Below are positions 1 to 11,250 of a stretch of 64,000 bases of DNA, one piece after another. This DNA is from Tetrastigma voinierianum. Lineage: Eukaryota > Streptophyta > Magnoliopsida > Vitales > Vitaceae. How positions within the stretch are numbered: the first letter of the stretch is position 1; every line of letters begins with the position of its first letter. Made by a program: the position numbers and the translations under genes. The stretch covers positions 2,604,001-2,668,000 of the forward strand of contig JAEQBH010000287.1 of NCBI GenBank assembly GCA_016808115.1, written 5' to 3'. Under the pieces are notes generated by a model, which searched no databases, was not told the DNA's origin, and worked only from the letters and a program-made list of their open reading frames with translations.

Positions 1-366
1 GTCAAAAAGTTGTCAAAACAGGTGAGCAGTGTTGCGAAAGTCGCAGCTTCTGAGAATTCTGGGTGCAATTTTGCGATCACGCAAATTTCCCGCTTGCTTT
101 CCCTTTCTGCAGCAATTTTGCTCCAAATTTCCTCTGATTTGATCATGCATATTCGAATTCGGCTCGGGTTCATCGTTTTGGGCTCCAGTTGAAGATAATG
201 AGGTATTTGTCCTGCACAACTACAATAATAGAGCTACAAAATGTATTCTGATGGCAAAATCGGGACTGATGTATCGAATTGAGTTATCAAAGTTGATTAG
301 TACACAAAAAGCGCTTAAAACCTACAATAAGCAGGGCTTAAAATAGCAATATTTGGGTAATAATCA
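1..366 (-). repeat. E1 3' LTR, U3 end only
   Basis: The stretch matches 7460-7817 and 63230-63525 and ends in TAATCA, the inverted form of the family's LTR start TGATTAGTGCCC. It contains the GCGAAATTT-type motifs at about 35-95 and the conserved block ending in AAAAAGCGCTTAAAAC. The remainder of the LTR lies left of the window. Confidence 0.85.
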
Positions 367-1500
367 CTCCCCCCAACCGACACATTGATAGTCCCCTAGC
401 GATGATGAAAGGAAGGAAGATCATGCACGCTATATGTATGCAAAAAAGGGACTGTATTTTCAAAAAGTGTGTATAAAAGTGATGCCTTACCTTTAGTATG
501 AAAGCTTGGGACATTGCATAAAACCAACTTGGGAGAATGAGTGCCATACAGGAACAAGTTTAGGCTTGATGTTCGTCGAGGAAATCAGCCTTAAATTCCA
601 CAAAAGCTAAGTGTTTTTAGGTGATCGGTTTGTACGATAATTTTGCTAAGCTACCCCGACAAAATCATCAATGCCTTAGACGTTGACCAACCTAATAGAT
701 TGAGTTCCATTCTTATTTACACTTCTATTGTATTGTAGATTAAATCTTGAAAGCTTCGACTTCACCAAAGTCGGGTGTAGCGAGGATCTGGAGTGACTCC
801 CGACCAACTAAGGTTTAGGCATCAAGTCGAAAAGGATCTTTGACCACAAACTCTGGGTTTCACCGGGACTTGAATGATTTCGAATCCAGCACCTACAGCT
901 CGCTAAACTCCATCCATCCACCCATGCTTGACAGTCGGTGGCTCAATTGATTGGTTTAGGGCACCGGGCTTTAAAGGCTTTCGCCGTGAGCCCCTAGGAC
1001 CATGCTTGGGTTTCAGAAGCCCAGCCCACGGCTTTTCTATTCTCTTTCTTTTTCTTTTTCATTTAAAAAAAAGGAACACATTGGCCTCTTGGGAACTCTA
1101 ACCTTATGGGTCGTCAGCCCAGTGAGTTAGTTTACAAGTAATGGGGATACAGCTTTTCGACTATGGATGAAAAGCGATGTCTCTTGTGTGTGGCTAGATA
1201 ATGGTGGAAGAAATTAGTTGATTACCAGGGTCTTCAACTGACCAATAACTTAAACATGCATGGGACTAGTCTAGCATTGATGGTAGCATACAATGCTTCA
1301 TCTTTTCATTTTCCAGGAAAGGCATAACCACAAAGATATAGGGGCAAAAATGAGATGCAAAGAAAAATAGAGTTGTATCATATATATAAAGGTGTATTTA
1401 CAAAATTTTCAACTTTTGCAAAAAGAAGTAAACAGCAAGCCTCTAAACATACAAAAATAGGCTTTGCTCAACATGTGGTACTAGAGAAACTAAATTCAAA
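367..1500 (-). other. E1 polypurine tract and 3' non-coding region
   Basis: On the minus strand the tract GTTGGGGGGAG (377-367) directly precedes the LTR start and is the expected primer for plus-strand DNA synthesis. The rest has no coding signal. It is shared with E2 (9452-10560) and E4 (28516-29700) and, inverted, with E3 (19300-20518), which makes it a family-level non-coding tail. A CT-rich tract lies near 1037-1065. Confidence 0.7.
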
Positions 1501-1522
1501 AGTATGAACATCACTTCCAACA

Positions 1523-3245
1523 CTAACTCTCCAGGAAACGGAACAAGAAAGTTAGTGGAGGAAGTGGTACCTCCTCAATCGGTGGCTGGAGAGGAATCAG
1601 CCTCGGCACAGAAAGCGGTGGGAGTGCTGGCTGATGGAGTGGGCGATCTTTGCTGCGGTTGCGACACATCGAGGAATCACGCTGAGAGATGGTGGAGGAG
1701 TTGATCTGTAGGATGAGGATAGCGGGGCTGAGCAGGGGCATGCGGGAAGCTTGGAGTTGGGAGGCCAGTGGCTCTGGCCCATGAGGATGGCTGACTACGT
1801 ACTCACGGGCGGCCTTGGAGTGCGGAGTCCTCTGCAAGCGCAGGAGGCTGTAAATGATCTTTTGTGGAGGTGGAAGTGTGCGGACCGCCTTGGTGGTGAT
1901 AGTCGAAGTCCCACACAGTAGAGAGGAATTGTATGCTGCGAGGGACGGTGCGGAGGGTGTGCTCGGCCCATCCCATGTCGGCCAGGCGAGTGGGCATGGG
2001 ACCAGAAGTCTACAGAGGGTAGAAGGCATGTTCCCCAGTGCGATGTTAGACTCTTTGATTTGTAGTCGATGGAATTTGAAGGAATTTGGTGGAGGAACTG
2101 ATGAAGTGGGTAGGAGGCTCCCAGGTGTCTTCGACTATGGGGACGGGTCCCTCGTGGACTATCGGCGGCTCGTCCTCATCGATCTGATAGGGAAGATGAA
2201 GGCCTGTGTGCTTAGCCACCTATCGACAATAAGGGTGGCCTCACGACCAGCAGCGGCAGCTCTAATCGGGGCTCGGCTGGGGAACGGAGTATTAGCTCTA
2301 GAGATCTTACATAAGAGTGGGTAGATGGGAGAGGCATGGACTCAGCACAGGGAAAACTCCGGCGGTGAACCCTGTCCTCGAAATGAAATAAGGATGTCAT
2401 AATCGGCTCGTGCAGGTGAGACAATTAGCCCTAAAATGCGATGCCATTACTCCAAAATAGCTCCTCTCCTGCGAGCGATATCTTAAATTGGAAACATATT
2501 AGACCTCAAAAATGTGATCTATCGAAAGCTTATCTGTTCTTGGGAGGTCTGCTGAATATCGTCACCGGTAGCGTCCATGGAAGCGACCATCTCACTGGTC
2601 GAAGGATGCGGCCGCAATCTGCAGTGACGACATTGGCGGGACCATGGCGAGATGAAGAGCATCTGTGATGTCGGAGGCCCGAAGTATCCCTGGTTGGCCG
2701 TCGATGGAAAAATGCAGAGCCGTCGGTTGGCCTCTCGCCTAGATGTCATCGTATGATAAAACTGATGACTGCAGGGATCAATCGGCGCGGCGTCATATGA
2801 GCGACTCAGGATGGTATCTACGCACGAGGAGCAGGAGTCTCGGGCTCGGTCGCGTGAGATCTTTGAGAGATCTTGGAAATCTCTCCTGCGATCAGCATTC
2901 TGGGATGGAACATGAGGAAAATAAGGCCTTTGATGATGGATGCAGGGGATAGGTCCGGAGATCCGGCAATGCCTTGATAAGGCGGTGAGGGTGGCGCCCG
3001 GGGTCTCGAAGTGGATGACTCCCCTGGGCTTGAAGTCCGGGCCCTCTTGGGCGGTGGGGCCTCAATTAGCTTCCGGGATGCGAAGGAAGGTGGGTGGTCT
3101 GACTGGTGTGATCTCTCCTGCGGGGCGGGGCCATGGGGAGGAACCTCGGCATCGGCGGTGGCGGAGTGGGGCGGCGGCGGTAGGCCCGAAGGGTGTGCGG
3201 CGGGCTGCTGGGACGGCGACGGCAACGAAGAGTCTCATAAACTAG
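1523..3245 (-). pseudogene. E1 Tp32-type 3' ORF (Transposase_32-like plant transposon protein), broken
   Basis: Four minus-strand pieces in different frames together match the order seen in E2 and E4. The N-terminal piece (3225-2818) is Pro/Ser-rich with the basic run PPPKRARTSSPGESS. A central piece (2424-2212) has IMTSLFHFEDRVHRR followed by AESMPL, the most conserved block of this domain. The C-terminal piece (2029-1523) is Pro/Ser-rich. From my knowledge of plant repeats this is the 'putative plant transposon protein' domain, of unknown biochemical role and found in Ty3-type elements. The base composition is clearly more GC-rich than the flanking LTR and UTR. At least three frameshifts make it non-functional. 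I do not assign an activity. Confidence 0.7.
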
Positions 3246-3540
3246 AAGGATGAAATGTGAAATGAAAATGAAAGGGAAATGGGGTTTAAATAGGGGTTAG
3301 GGGGTAGGTGGGAAGATAGTGGCATTTAATGCCATTAGTGACCATTAATTGGATGGTTCAAAAATTATAGAAATTCATGGTAAGAACATGAAACGAGGTG
3401 CGAGGCAAAGCGAAGAGGCGATCGCGGTGTCTGTGACTGCGAGAATTTCACGGAATTTGCGAAATTTTGCAGCACACGGAATTTCGCGAGGTTGCAGCCC
3501 CTACTAACTGGGAAATTCTCAGGCAAATTTTTTCTCCCCT
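3246..3540 (-). promoter_or_regulatory. Possible internal promoter upstream of the E1 Tp32 ORF
   Basis: A minus-strand TATA-like box (CCTATTTAAACCC, 3294-3282) lies about 40-60 bases upstream of the ORF. Further upstream, at about 3415-3530, is a cluster of GCGAAATTT / AATTTCGCG motifs like those in U3 of the LTRs. E2 has the same arrangement at 22703-22960. Promoter function is inference from this repeated architecture. Confidence 0.4.
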
Positions 3541-3988
3541 GGAACACTTGCAACAAAACAAGACCAAAAATTATGAGAAGAAAAGCTTGAAAAATAAGGA
3601 AATTTACAAAATTTGAAAATTAAAGGATATTAATGAAATCCCTAATTTAAAACTTGAAATAAAATAAAATAAAATCTCATAGGTGGTTTCAAGTTCTGCC
3701 TCCCTGTGCTATTAAAAGGTTTCATGGGGAGTCAAGGAGGAGAAGCTCCTCCATGCTTGTAGTGAGGTGTCTTTGCGGTGAGACACGCTCCTTGGTGTTA
3801 AGCATTCTCTGCCGGTAGTCTTTGGTGGTATGAATCCACGGGGGAAGGGTGGCCAGTGCAGTTAATCCTTCGTCTTCACTTCTTGGTTCTTTGTTAATTC
3901 TTCCTGTAGTTTATGAACATTGTGCTTTCCTACACCTGTGGCACTCAGGCAGACTTCTTCTAATTTCTGCTCCTCATCCTCTGCTAGC
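3541..3988 (-). other. E1 spacer between protease and Tp32 ORF
   Basis: This stretch is AT-rich in its first 150 bases and otherwise unremarkable. It is related to E2 23000-23440. I see no reverse transcriptase or other coding motif here, which is where a complete Athila would continue into the polymerase. Confidence 0.6.
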
Positions 3989-6235
3989 TTATCCTTGTTG
4001 CTCAAGTGAAAAATGTTGAGCTCCGATGTCATGTCTTAGAAAATTTGCATGACTATTAGAGAAGCGATTAATTATAACATTAGATGTGGCCAAAAATGGC
4101 CTCCCAAGTATGATGGGCACTTGGTTAGTGCTCTCTGCCATAGGCTCTGTATCAAGAACCCCAAAATCCACCGAATAGTAGAATTTATCTATCTTTACCA
4201 AGACATCCTCAACTATCCCTTTTGGTATTTTCACTGATCGATCAGCTAAGGATAGGGTGATGTTGGTAGGTGACTCCCAGACCTAACTACTTATACATTG
4301 AGTATGGCTGTAAGTTGACTAGCGGCTCCGGATCAATGGTGCCTTGTCTATCTGAGTCCTCCCGTGTTGGCGAGATGGTGGGATCTGGATCTTTGTATTT
4401 GCGAGTTTTACCTTGGATGATGGGGCGGCTTGTTGAAGGCCTTCTTGTTAATGCCCAGCCGCTTTTTGGCGTACCTGAGTCCTTTAGAAATTTAGCATAG
4501 GTTGGAACCTGTTTGATCATGTCAAGCAGTGAGATGTTCACTTTTATCTGTCTCAGCACTTCCAGGATGCCTTCTTGCTTAGAAGCCTTCTTTTTGCCTC
4601 TCAGTGCTTGGGGAAATGGAGGAGGCATGCTTTCCTTCATTGAATCCTCTTTAATGAATACGTGCTCTGGCTCTACTTCCTCTTTTTCTCTGGTCTTTCC
4701 CACAAGTTTGGGCACGTGCTGATTTCCTTACCCTCCTCAAATAGTAATTACTGGACTTCATCCATTTTGGTGCGAGGCTCAACGCATAACTTAGTTCATC
4801 ACTCCCACAAGTTGGGGCGGAGTGTTTGGGAAGGAATCTCCTTTCTCTGCATGTGCCAATTGGTCGGGCCCTAACGATGGATAGTTGCATGGTATCAATT
4901 TTTGATTTAGGCTTTTGTAGAAGCCCATCAATTCTTTTGTCCATGGAGCTTTCTACCTTTCTATTCTTTGATTAATCGAGGCATTGATAGTTTTAAATCT
5001 TTGCAAAATTCCCACCACCTTACTCAAATTCATGATAGCTTGCTCGGGTGATGAGGTTGGTGGCTCTAGCTGTTGAGATGTGGACTATCTTATTCTTTGT
5101 GATGTGCCCTGAGGTATATACGGGGGTTTAGGCTTCGAATTTAGGTTGGGGTGGTTCTTCGGTTAGGTTATAGGTGTTGCCATCACTAGGGCATCAGTTG
5201 GTGGCTATTTTGGCCTAACTGTTGCATTTTCAACCATTAAATCCCCTGCGAGGAAATTGGACAATGTTCTCCTTGATGGTAGTAGATTGACAATTGAAAC
5301 ATGGTTGGCCGGAGCATAGATGTATCGATCCTTTGCTGTACCTCCTCTTTGGTTTCTCTGTTCAAGTTCTTCCATCCTTCTGTTCAGGGTGGACAACTTA
5401 GCCTTTAGCTCCACATCCTCCGTCAGTGAATAAATGCCTCCCCTCGGGTTTACTATGTGCTTCATTCTCTCTACCTCCCTTGGGTTCGGCTCATCCCATC
5501 CCTTTGAGGTTTGACCGTAGTTAGAGTCCATGGCTTCATCGAGTTCTTCTTTGAAGTCCCCTCCACACATGGTCTCCATTAGCTGTTTCATGGAAGGAGA
5601 CATCCCATCGTAGAAGTGGTTTACTAGCATCCATGTGTCAAAGCCATGACGAGGGTATGCACTGATAGTTTCAAGATACCTTTCCCAGCACTGATAAAAT
5701 CTCTCACTGTCATGAGTTGTAAAGGTATAAATTTTCCTCTTCAAATTGTTGGTCTTATGGGCACTGAAGAACTTCTTAAAAATTCGCGTGCGGCTGCGCG
5801 ATTCACGATGGTCCTTGGCCTTAATAGATTAAGCCAAATTTTGGCTATCTTTGAGGTCGAAGGCTTCGGCTTTAAGCGAGTTCATATCAAATGCTCCCTC
5901 CTTGAAAGTTGTGCAAGCTTCCTCAAAATCCGGATGTGTGTGTATGGATTTTCGTTTTCCATACCATGAAAAGTTGGGAGCGGGGGGGCACCAGTAGGTC
6001 TCCTTGCCACATCCTGCGAGGGGGGTATTATGCAGGAGGGTGCACTCACCCGTGGTGGGTGTATGTGATCCCTCATTGATCTGTAGGCATTGGGTTCCCG
6101 ATGAACCCCCTGTTGGCTCTGTTGTTCTTCAGGTGGGGTCTCCATCTGATTGGTGTGCAAGCTAACTTCACAGCCCTGTTCAATTGGTGCACTTAGCCTT
6201 TCCAATCTGCCTGCAGTGTTTCTATCCCACTGCAT
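3989..6235 (-). pseudogene. gag-pro: E1 Athila-type gag-protease, broken
   Basis: Gag forms the capsid of the retrotransposon particle and the aspartic protease matures it. The N-terminal piece (6235-5882) has MRDHIHPPRVSAPSC and PLPTFHGMENENPYTHI. The capsid piece (5744-5205) has HGFDTWMLVNHFYDGMSP, ETMCGGDF, KGWDEPNPREVERM and GGIYSLTEDVELKAKLS, all typical Athila Gag blocks. A linker piece (4715-4287) has PPFPQALRGKKK and LLDMIKQVPTYAKFLKD, and ends in a degraded 'VNLQPYSMYK', the region just after the protease catalytic motif. The last piece (4234-3989) has the protease C-terminal signature VPIILGRPFLATSN. The expected D-(L/S)-G-A catalytic motif is not recognisable. At least four frameshifts are present. 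No RT follows. Confidence 0.85.
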
Positions 6236-6501
6236 AAGCTGCTATGAATACACAACAAGCAAGAAACCAACAAAAATAAGACTACCAAAAAGGTTAATAT
6301 TAGGCTGAAGTATCTGAGGAAAACGATGCGCACAGTAAAATTTTCAAACTCCCGCGCAGCCCCAATTTCAACTCCACAACGATGGCGCAAGTGGAAAAAA
6401 TGGTAAAATCAAAAAGAAATGAGATTTCACCAAAACTTGTGATATTAATCCACAAGTTCCAGCTCTCTTTCGCTAGGGCACCATCCGTAATGGCATGCAT
6501 T
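6236..6501 (-). other. E1 5' leader and degenerate tRNA-Asp-type primer binding site
   Basis: Next to the LTR, the minus strand of about 6499-6485 reads TGCATGCCATTACGG. This is a degraded form of TGGCGCCGTTGCCGG, the complement of plant tRNA-Asp's 3' end that Athila elements use. The better-preserved copies in E2 (62216-62233) and E3 (17239) support the assignment. The rest is non-coding leader upstream of gag. Confidence 0.55.
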
Positions 6502-7817
6502 TGGTCGTTTATGCGAGTAGGTGTTCGGAATCAACAAAATTTATATCCTAGGATTCCCTGCAGACGTAGCAAAGCTCTGCTGATATAGTGGCTCTAGAGA
6601 TTAGAACACAGGATGGGTTTTGCTTCATGAGAGAAGAGTTACAGTGTTTTGAAAATGGTGTTTTCGTTGGACTTTTAGGGTTTTGTGAAAAGCGTGTGTG
6701 TGAATGGTTGGCGGGAAATAATGAAGTAAAAAGTTAAGAGAATTCCTTGAAGTTCGGGCCCAGGCTTAGGGTTCCTAGGTGCCAGGCATGTCCTCGGGTC
6801 TTTTTCCTCGCGTTGGGGAGCATGACATATAGTCATTTCTCGAACCGGATCTTCATTTAGCTTTAAAACCTAAACCCTAAAAGTTTTCCTCTTGAAAGAT
6901 GGCATTTGGTTGAGCATAAACGTCCCTAACAATGAAAACATATCTCAAAAACCTACCCTACAGTAACTAATAGGAGACAACTAACTGGGCATCAGTGAAT
7001 CTAGTGAAAGTATCCACTAAACCCAAAAAAAGCTTGCCAAATACACATTAGGGAGAGCATGCCTAAGAGATTTTAACCTAAGGTGAGATGCAGGAGCACA
7101 AATACCCTTAAATACATAAATGAAGCATGAGAACATGCGGCCCCTATTAAAACCGGCGCAGTGGCCTTCCCTTCAAGGATCGGGGTTTTTGTAAGCATCC
7201 TTGATTTGTCATCATCAAAGGGGTGTTTGGCTAGTGAGAAAAATGCAAGAAAATAAGAGAAAGGGAGATAAAATCACAAAACCAGAGGGGAGGAATCTTC
7301 GTGCCAACCTGATTGATTGATAGAGTGAAAGTTGATTTGATTACAAGCAGGACTGAGCTTATATAGGTGCTCAGTATAAGGAAATTACAAAAGTGTTCTA
7401 ATGAACCAAAATTACATGAGAATGAGCTTGTACAAAACCCTGAAAGTGGTCAGCGGTCAGCATGGGTGGCGGTGTTGCGAAAATTCGCAACCTGCGAAAT
7501 TTGCAGGCTGCCAATTTTTGCAATCCTGCAAAATTTCCACAGCTTGGTTTCCCTTTCTTAAGCAATTTTGCTCCAAATTTCCTCTGATTTGATCATGCAT
7601 CTTCGAATTCGGCTCGGGTTCATCGTTTTTGAATCGGATTGAAGATAATGAGGTATTTGTCCTGCAAAAACTACAATAATAGAGCTACAAAATGTGATCA
7701 GTAGCAAAATCGGGACCCCAATGTATCAATTGAGTTATCAAAGTTTATTAGTACACAAAAAGCGCTTAAAACCTGCAATAAACAGGGCTCAAAATAGCAC
7801 TATTTGGGTACTAATCA
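6502..7817 (-). repeat. E1 5' LTR (about 1.3 kb)
   Basis: On the + strand it opens with a decayed TGATTCGTTTATGC end and closes with GGGTACTAATCA. It aligns along its length with 8365-9451 and 62235-63525. A minus-strand TATA box lies at 7367-7358 (CCTATATAAG). About 100-200 bases upstream of it, at 7465-7560, are several GCGAAATTT/TGCAAAATTT motifs, placing them in U3. Confidence 0.85.
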
Positions 7818-8243
7818 ATATGTTCTGATGTCGCGACATTGAGTTGTGATGTTACGACATTGCCCTTCAATACTGTAGTCTAGTGTGATGTCGTAGTTGA
7901 TGTCGTGGAGATATTGAGACATTAGTAATTTCTGTTCTACCCAATTCAGCTGATGTCGTGACATTTAAGTCATGTCAAGACATTCTCCACACGATGTCAC
8001 GACATTGGAAATCCGATGTCGCAACATTAAGTTGATGTCACAACATTCTTTAGTCAATGTCGTGACATTGCTGCCTTTGTTGCATAATGTTGATTTCTTT
8101 CTGCTAATTCACCTTCTTTTCCCTTAATTTTTACGCAGAAACATAAATGCAGGTGAACTCCATAATTTTACATTAAATTGAATTTTAAGCCTTAAATATG
8201 CATGAAAAATGGGCTTAAAAATATATGAGTTTTAGACTCATCA
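7818..8243 (-). repeat. H: truncated LTR with decayed GATGTCGCGACATC repeats
   Basis: The stretch contains about eight copies of a GATGTCGCGACATC-like palindrome between 7825 and 8065. One is exact for GTCGCGAC (7830-7837); the others carry CG to TG or CA changes. It ends at 8243 in GAGTTTTAGACTCATCA, comparable with the F LTR end GATGACTTTTAAGCTCATCA, so I read it as the U3 end of a related minus-strand LTR. Its other end is removed by the E1 insertion and lies left of the window, so whether H is a solo LTR or a full element is unknown. It abuts copia integrase sequence. Confidence 0.6.
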
Positions 8244-8364
8244 TGCACATGAGACTATTATTTAAGTGTTAAACAAAGTCCAATCCAAGTTAGTTGATGT
8301 TACTCCATATGGGATATGGACTAACAAGGATCCCTATCATTCTCACCTGAAAGTATAGGGTTAT
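8244..8364 (+). pseudogene. pol: Ty1/copia integrase C-terminal fragment, left part
   Basis: The + strand reads LNKVQSKLVDVTPYGIWTNK and then HLKV followed by a stop, the LNRVPS...TPYE-W...HLKVWG block of copia integrases with the Trp codon changed to TAG. The reading frame continues on the far side of E2 at 63531 once a single GTTAT is kept. The fragment starts where LTR H ends. This is the oldest layer of the nest. Confidence 0.8.
8360..8364. repeat. Target-site duplication GTTAT, left copy for E2
   Basis: GTTAT lies directly left of the E2 3' LTR. The identical 5-mer at 63526-63530 lies directly right of the E2 5' LTR. Five bases is the normal duplication for LTR retrotransposons. Confidence 0.85.
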
Positions 8365-9451
8365 TCATTCGTTTATGCCAAGTAGGTGTTCGGAATCAAC
8401 AAAATTTATAACTGGGATTCCCTCACTGCGACGTAGCAAAGCTCTTTGCCCAGTATAGTGGCTCCTAGGGTCAAACACGAGGATGGGTTTTCTTAGTGAG
8501 AGAAGAGTTACGATTCATTGAAAATGGTGTTTTCTCATTAGTTTATAGGGTGTGTAGAAAGCAGTGTGTGTGAATGGTTCTGAAACTAAAATGGCCAGTG
8601 TAAAAAGTTAAAGAGAAATCACGGAAGTCTCGAGCCACTAGGCTTAGGGTCCTAGGTTAACCAACATGTACTCGAGTCTTTATCCTCGCGTTTGGGGAGC
8701 ATGACGCTATAGTCATTTCGAATCGGATCTTCATTTAACTGAAACCTAGGCGCTTGGAGTTTTCCTTTTGAAAGATGGCATTTGATTAGGCGCCAAATGT
8801 CCACTACTTGGTGAAAACACATCTCAAAAAACACTACCTACGATAACTAATAGGAGACAATAAGCGAACCTCAGTGGATCTAGTGAGTATCCGCGAACCC
8901 AAAAACTTGCCAAATACACATTAGGGAGAGCATGCTTGAGGAGATTTTAACTGGGTGAGAAGCGAGGGCCTGAATACCCTTAAATACATACATGAAGAAC
9001 ATGAGAACATCAAATTTAAGCTTCAAAAACAACGCACCAGTGGCCTTCCCCTTCAAGGATCGGGGGTATTAAGCATCCCTTGATTTGTCATCATCGAGGT
9101 GTTTGGCCACTGGTGCAAGAAAGTGAAGGGAGAAGAAAATCCTGGCAATGAAGGAGGAAGCTTCGTGCTTGACTGATTGATTGAGTGACAAAAAGTTGAT
9201 TTGATTACAAGCATGGTTGAGCTTATATAGGTGCTCAGTAAGAGGAAATTACAAAAGTGTGCTAAAGAACCAAAAATACATGAGGGCAAACTTATATAAA
9301 ATTACACAAGGTGGAGTGCGTTCGACAAGACGAAAAATGTGATCGATGTAAAGCGGGACCCCGTGCATCAGTTGAGTTGTTGAAGTCGATTAGTACCTGG
9401 CGCATAAAACTAGCTATAAACGAATAATGTGCACTACTTGGGTACTAATCA
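8365..9451 (-). repeat. E2 3' LTR
   Basis: It starts with TCATTCGTTTATGCC, a TG to TC change in the first dinucleotide, and ends with GGGTACTAATCA. Its partner is 62235-63525; this copy is about 200 bases shorter through several deletions, including most of the motif-rich U3 segment around 9310. The minus-strand TATA box CTATATAAGC lies at 9230-9221. Confidence 0.88.
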
Positions 9452-10561
9452 CTCCCAACCGAGACATTGTAGTCCTTAGCAATGATAAAAGAAGGAAGAT
9501 AAATGCGAGGACATGTTTGTGCGAAATGGAATTTGTTTGTTGAAAAGCATATCTGAAATAATGCTGACTTCGATATGACAAATTGGGGCTCGGTATAAAG
9601 ACCAGTTTAGAAGAACAAATGCCATACGGGGAATAAGTTTCAATGCGACATCCCTATTCCAAGGAATCGGCTGAACTTCCTGACATCTAAGTGTTTTTAG
9701 GTGATCGGTTTATACCCGATAAAGTTTGCTAAGCTCCTCCCCCAACGAACTACTTTGCGAGAACCTTAGACTATTGACCAACCTAAATAGATTAAGTTCC
9801 TCACTTATTTCATACTTCATTTGTTTTGTAGGTGCAATGCTGAAAACTCGACTTCACCAAACTCGGGTGTAGGCGGATCCATACTGACGATAAGGTTTGG
9901 GGCATCGAGTTAAAAGGATCTTTAAGCCCTGAAACTCTTAGGTTTCACCCCGGGACTTCTAATGATTTGAATCCAGCACCTACAACTCGGCCTAAACTCC
10001 ACCCGTCCACCAATGTAGCGAGCAAGTCGGTGACTCGACCGGTTAGTTTAGGGCTTCAGGCTTTAAAGGCTTTCGCGTAAATCGGACCGTGCTCGGGTTT
10101 CAAGACAGCGGCCGGCTTCTTGACTCTTTTCTTTTTCTTTTGGAAGACATTGGCCTTCTTTCTTAGGAACTCAAATCTATTAAGTGTTCAGCGAAACTAA
10201 AAGTAGGTTTTGTAAAGTAAAGGAGAATGCAGCACTAACCCATTGATGAAAACTAATGTGGTGTGTGTGTGGTAGAGAATGGTGGAAGATAGGGGTGAGT
10301 ACCGGGGTCATCAACGACCCGATAACCCATCGGACATGGAACCATTCTAGCATTTGGTGATATACGGTGTGATTTCAATTTACGGGGAAAGGAAAAATCC
10401 ACGATAAAAATGATTGAAGTGAGATGCAAAAGTGTAGAAAAATAGATTTGTATTATATATATCAGAGTGAATTTCTGAAAATTTTCGACTTTTGCAAAAG
10501 AAGTGACAAGCCTCTAAATAAACAAATGGGCTTTCTTTGGTATGATATAGTAAAACTAAAA
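9452..10561 (-). other. E2 polypurine tract and 3' non-coding region
   Basis: The minus strand of 9460-9452 reads GGTTGGGAG next to the LTR start. The remainder aligns with the E1 tail (367-1500) and has no coding signal. Confidence 0.7.
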
Positions 10562-11250
10562 CTAAAATGATGAACACTTCGACACTAAGCTGTCGATCAC
10601 GTGAGCGAGAAAGTTAGTGGAGAATGTACCTGGTGGGTGGAGAAGGTCGTCCCCTCGGCTGAGCGGTGAGATCTTCAGTGAGTGAAATGGGCGATCTTTG
10701 CTGTGACTATAACACGTCGAGGAAGATACGGGGGGCGGAGTGGTGGAGAGGCAGATCCACACTGGGAGGAATAGGCGGGAACTGCTTGGGGGGCTGGAGA
10801 CCGACGAGAGCAGGCTCTTTAGCCTCGTGATCTTGGCTTTGGATGCAGTGCTCACGAGGAAGCCTCGGTGCTGGTCATCCTCTCTGCTAGTGCACTATGA
10901 GAGGCGAAATGGCGTAGTGGTGAGAATGGGCCGAGATCTCCCGTGAGGCAGGAAGTCCACTGGCGAAGTAATGTACTACGGGGGATGTGTGGAGGTGCTC
11001 GGCCCTTCTATATCAGACCGAACAGTGGGCATGGGGCTTGAAGTTACGTGGAGAGTAGGGCATCGGGCTGCGGTGCGAAGTAGATGTGGACGGTGGCGGG
11101 TGGGCGGGGCTGGAGGGATACTAGTAGGCTGGGGTGGAGGCTCCCAGTGTGCTTTCGGATAAAGGGACGAGTCCCTCGGGACCTATCGTCAGCCGGCTCG
11201 TCCTCGTCTGATCCTGGAGGGGGAAGATGGAAAGCTCGAGGCTGGCTTCT
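10562..11250 (-). pseudogene. E2 Tp32-type ORF, C-terminal part
   Basis: This GC-rich stretch aligns with E1 1504-2215 and reads Pro/Ser/Arg-rich on the minus strand. Reading stops at 11251 where LTR X begins, and the ORF resumes at 15510. A piece reading RAFHLPPPGSDEDEPADDRS lies at about 11243-11180. Several frameshifts are present. The C-terminal half of this family is low complexity, so its assignment rests on alignment with E1 and E4. Confidence 0.6.

Larger units (their letters stand above)
1..7817 (-). mobile_element. E1: non-autonomous Athila-type LTR retrotransposon, 3' LTR cut by the window edge
   Basis: The element reads right to left: 5' LTR (6502-7817), primer site and leader, gag-protease (6235-3989), a Tp32-type ORF (3245-1523), non-coding tail, polypurine tract (377-367) and the start of the 3' LTR (366-1). 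The two LTR pieces match each other and the LTRs of E2. No reverse transcriptase, RNase H or integrase lies between protease and the 3' ORF; only about 740 bases separate them. E2 and E4 have the same plan, so this looks like the family's structure and not a private deletion. It sits inside LTR H. Its target duplication cannot be checked because the left end is outside the window. Confidence 0.85.
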
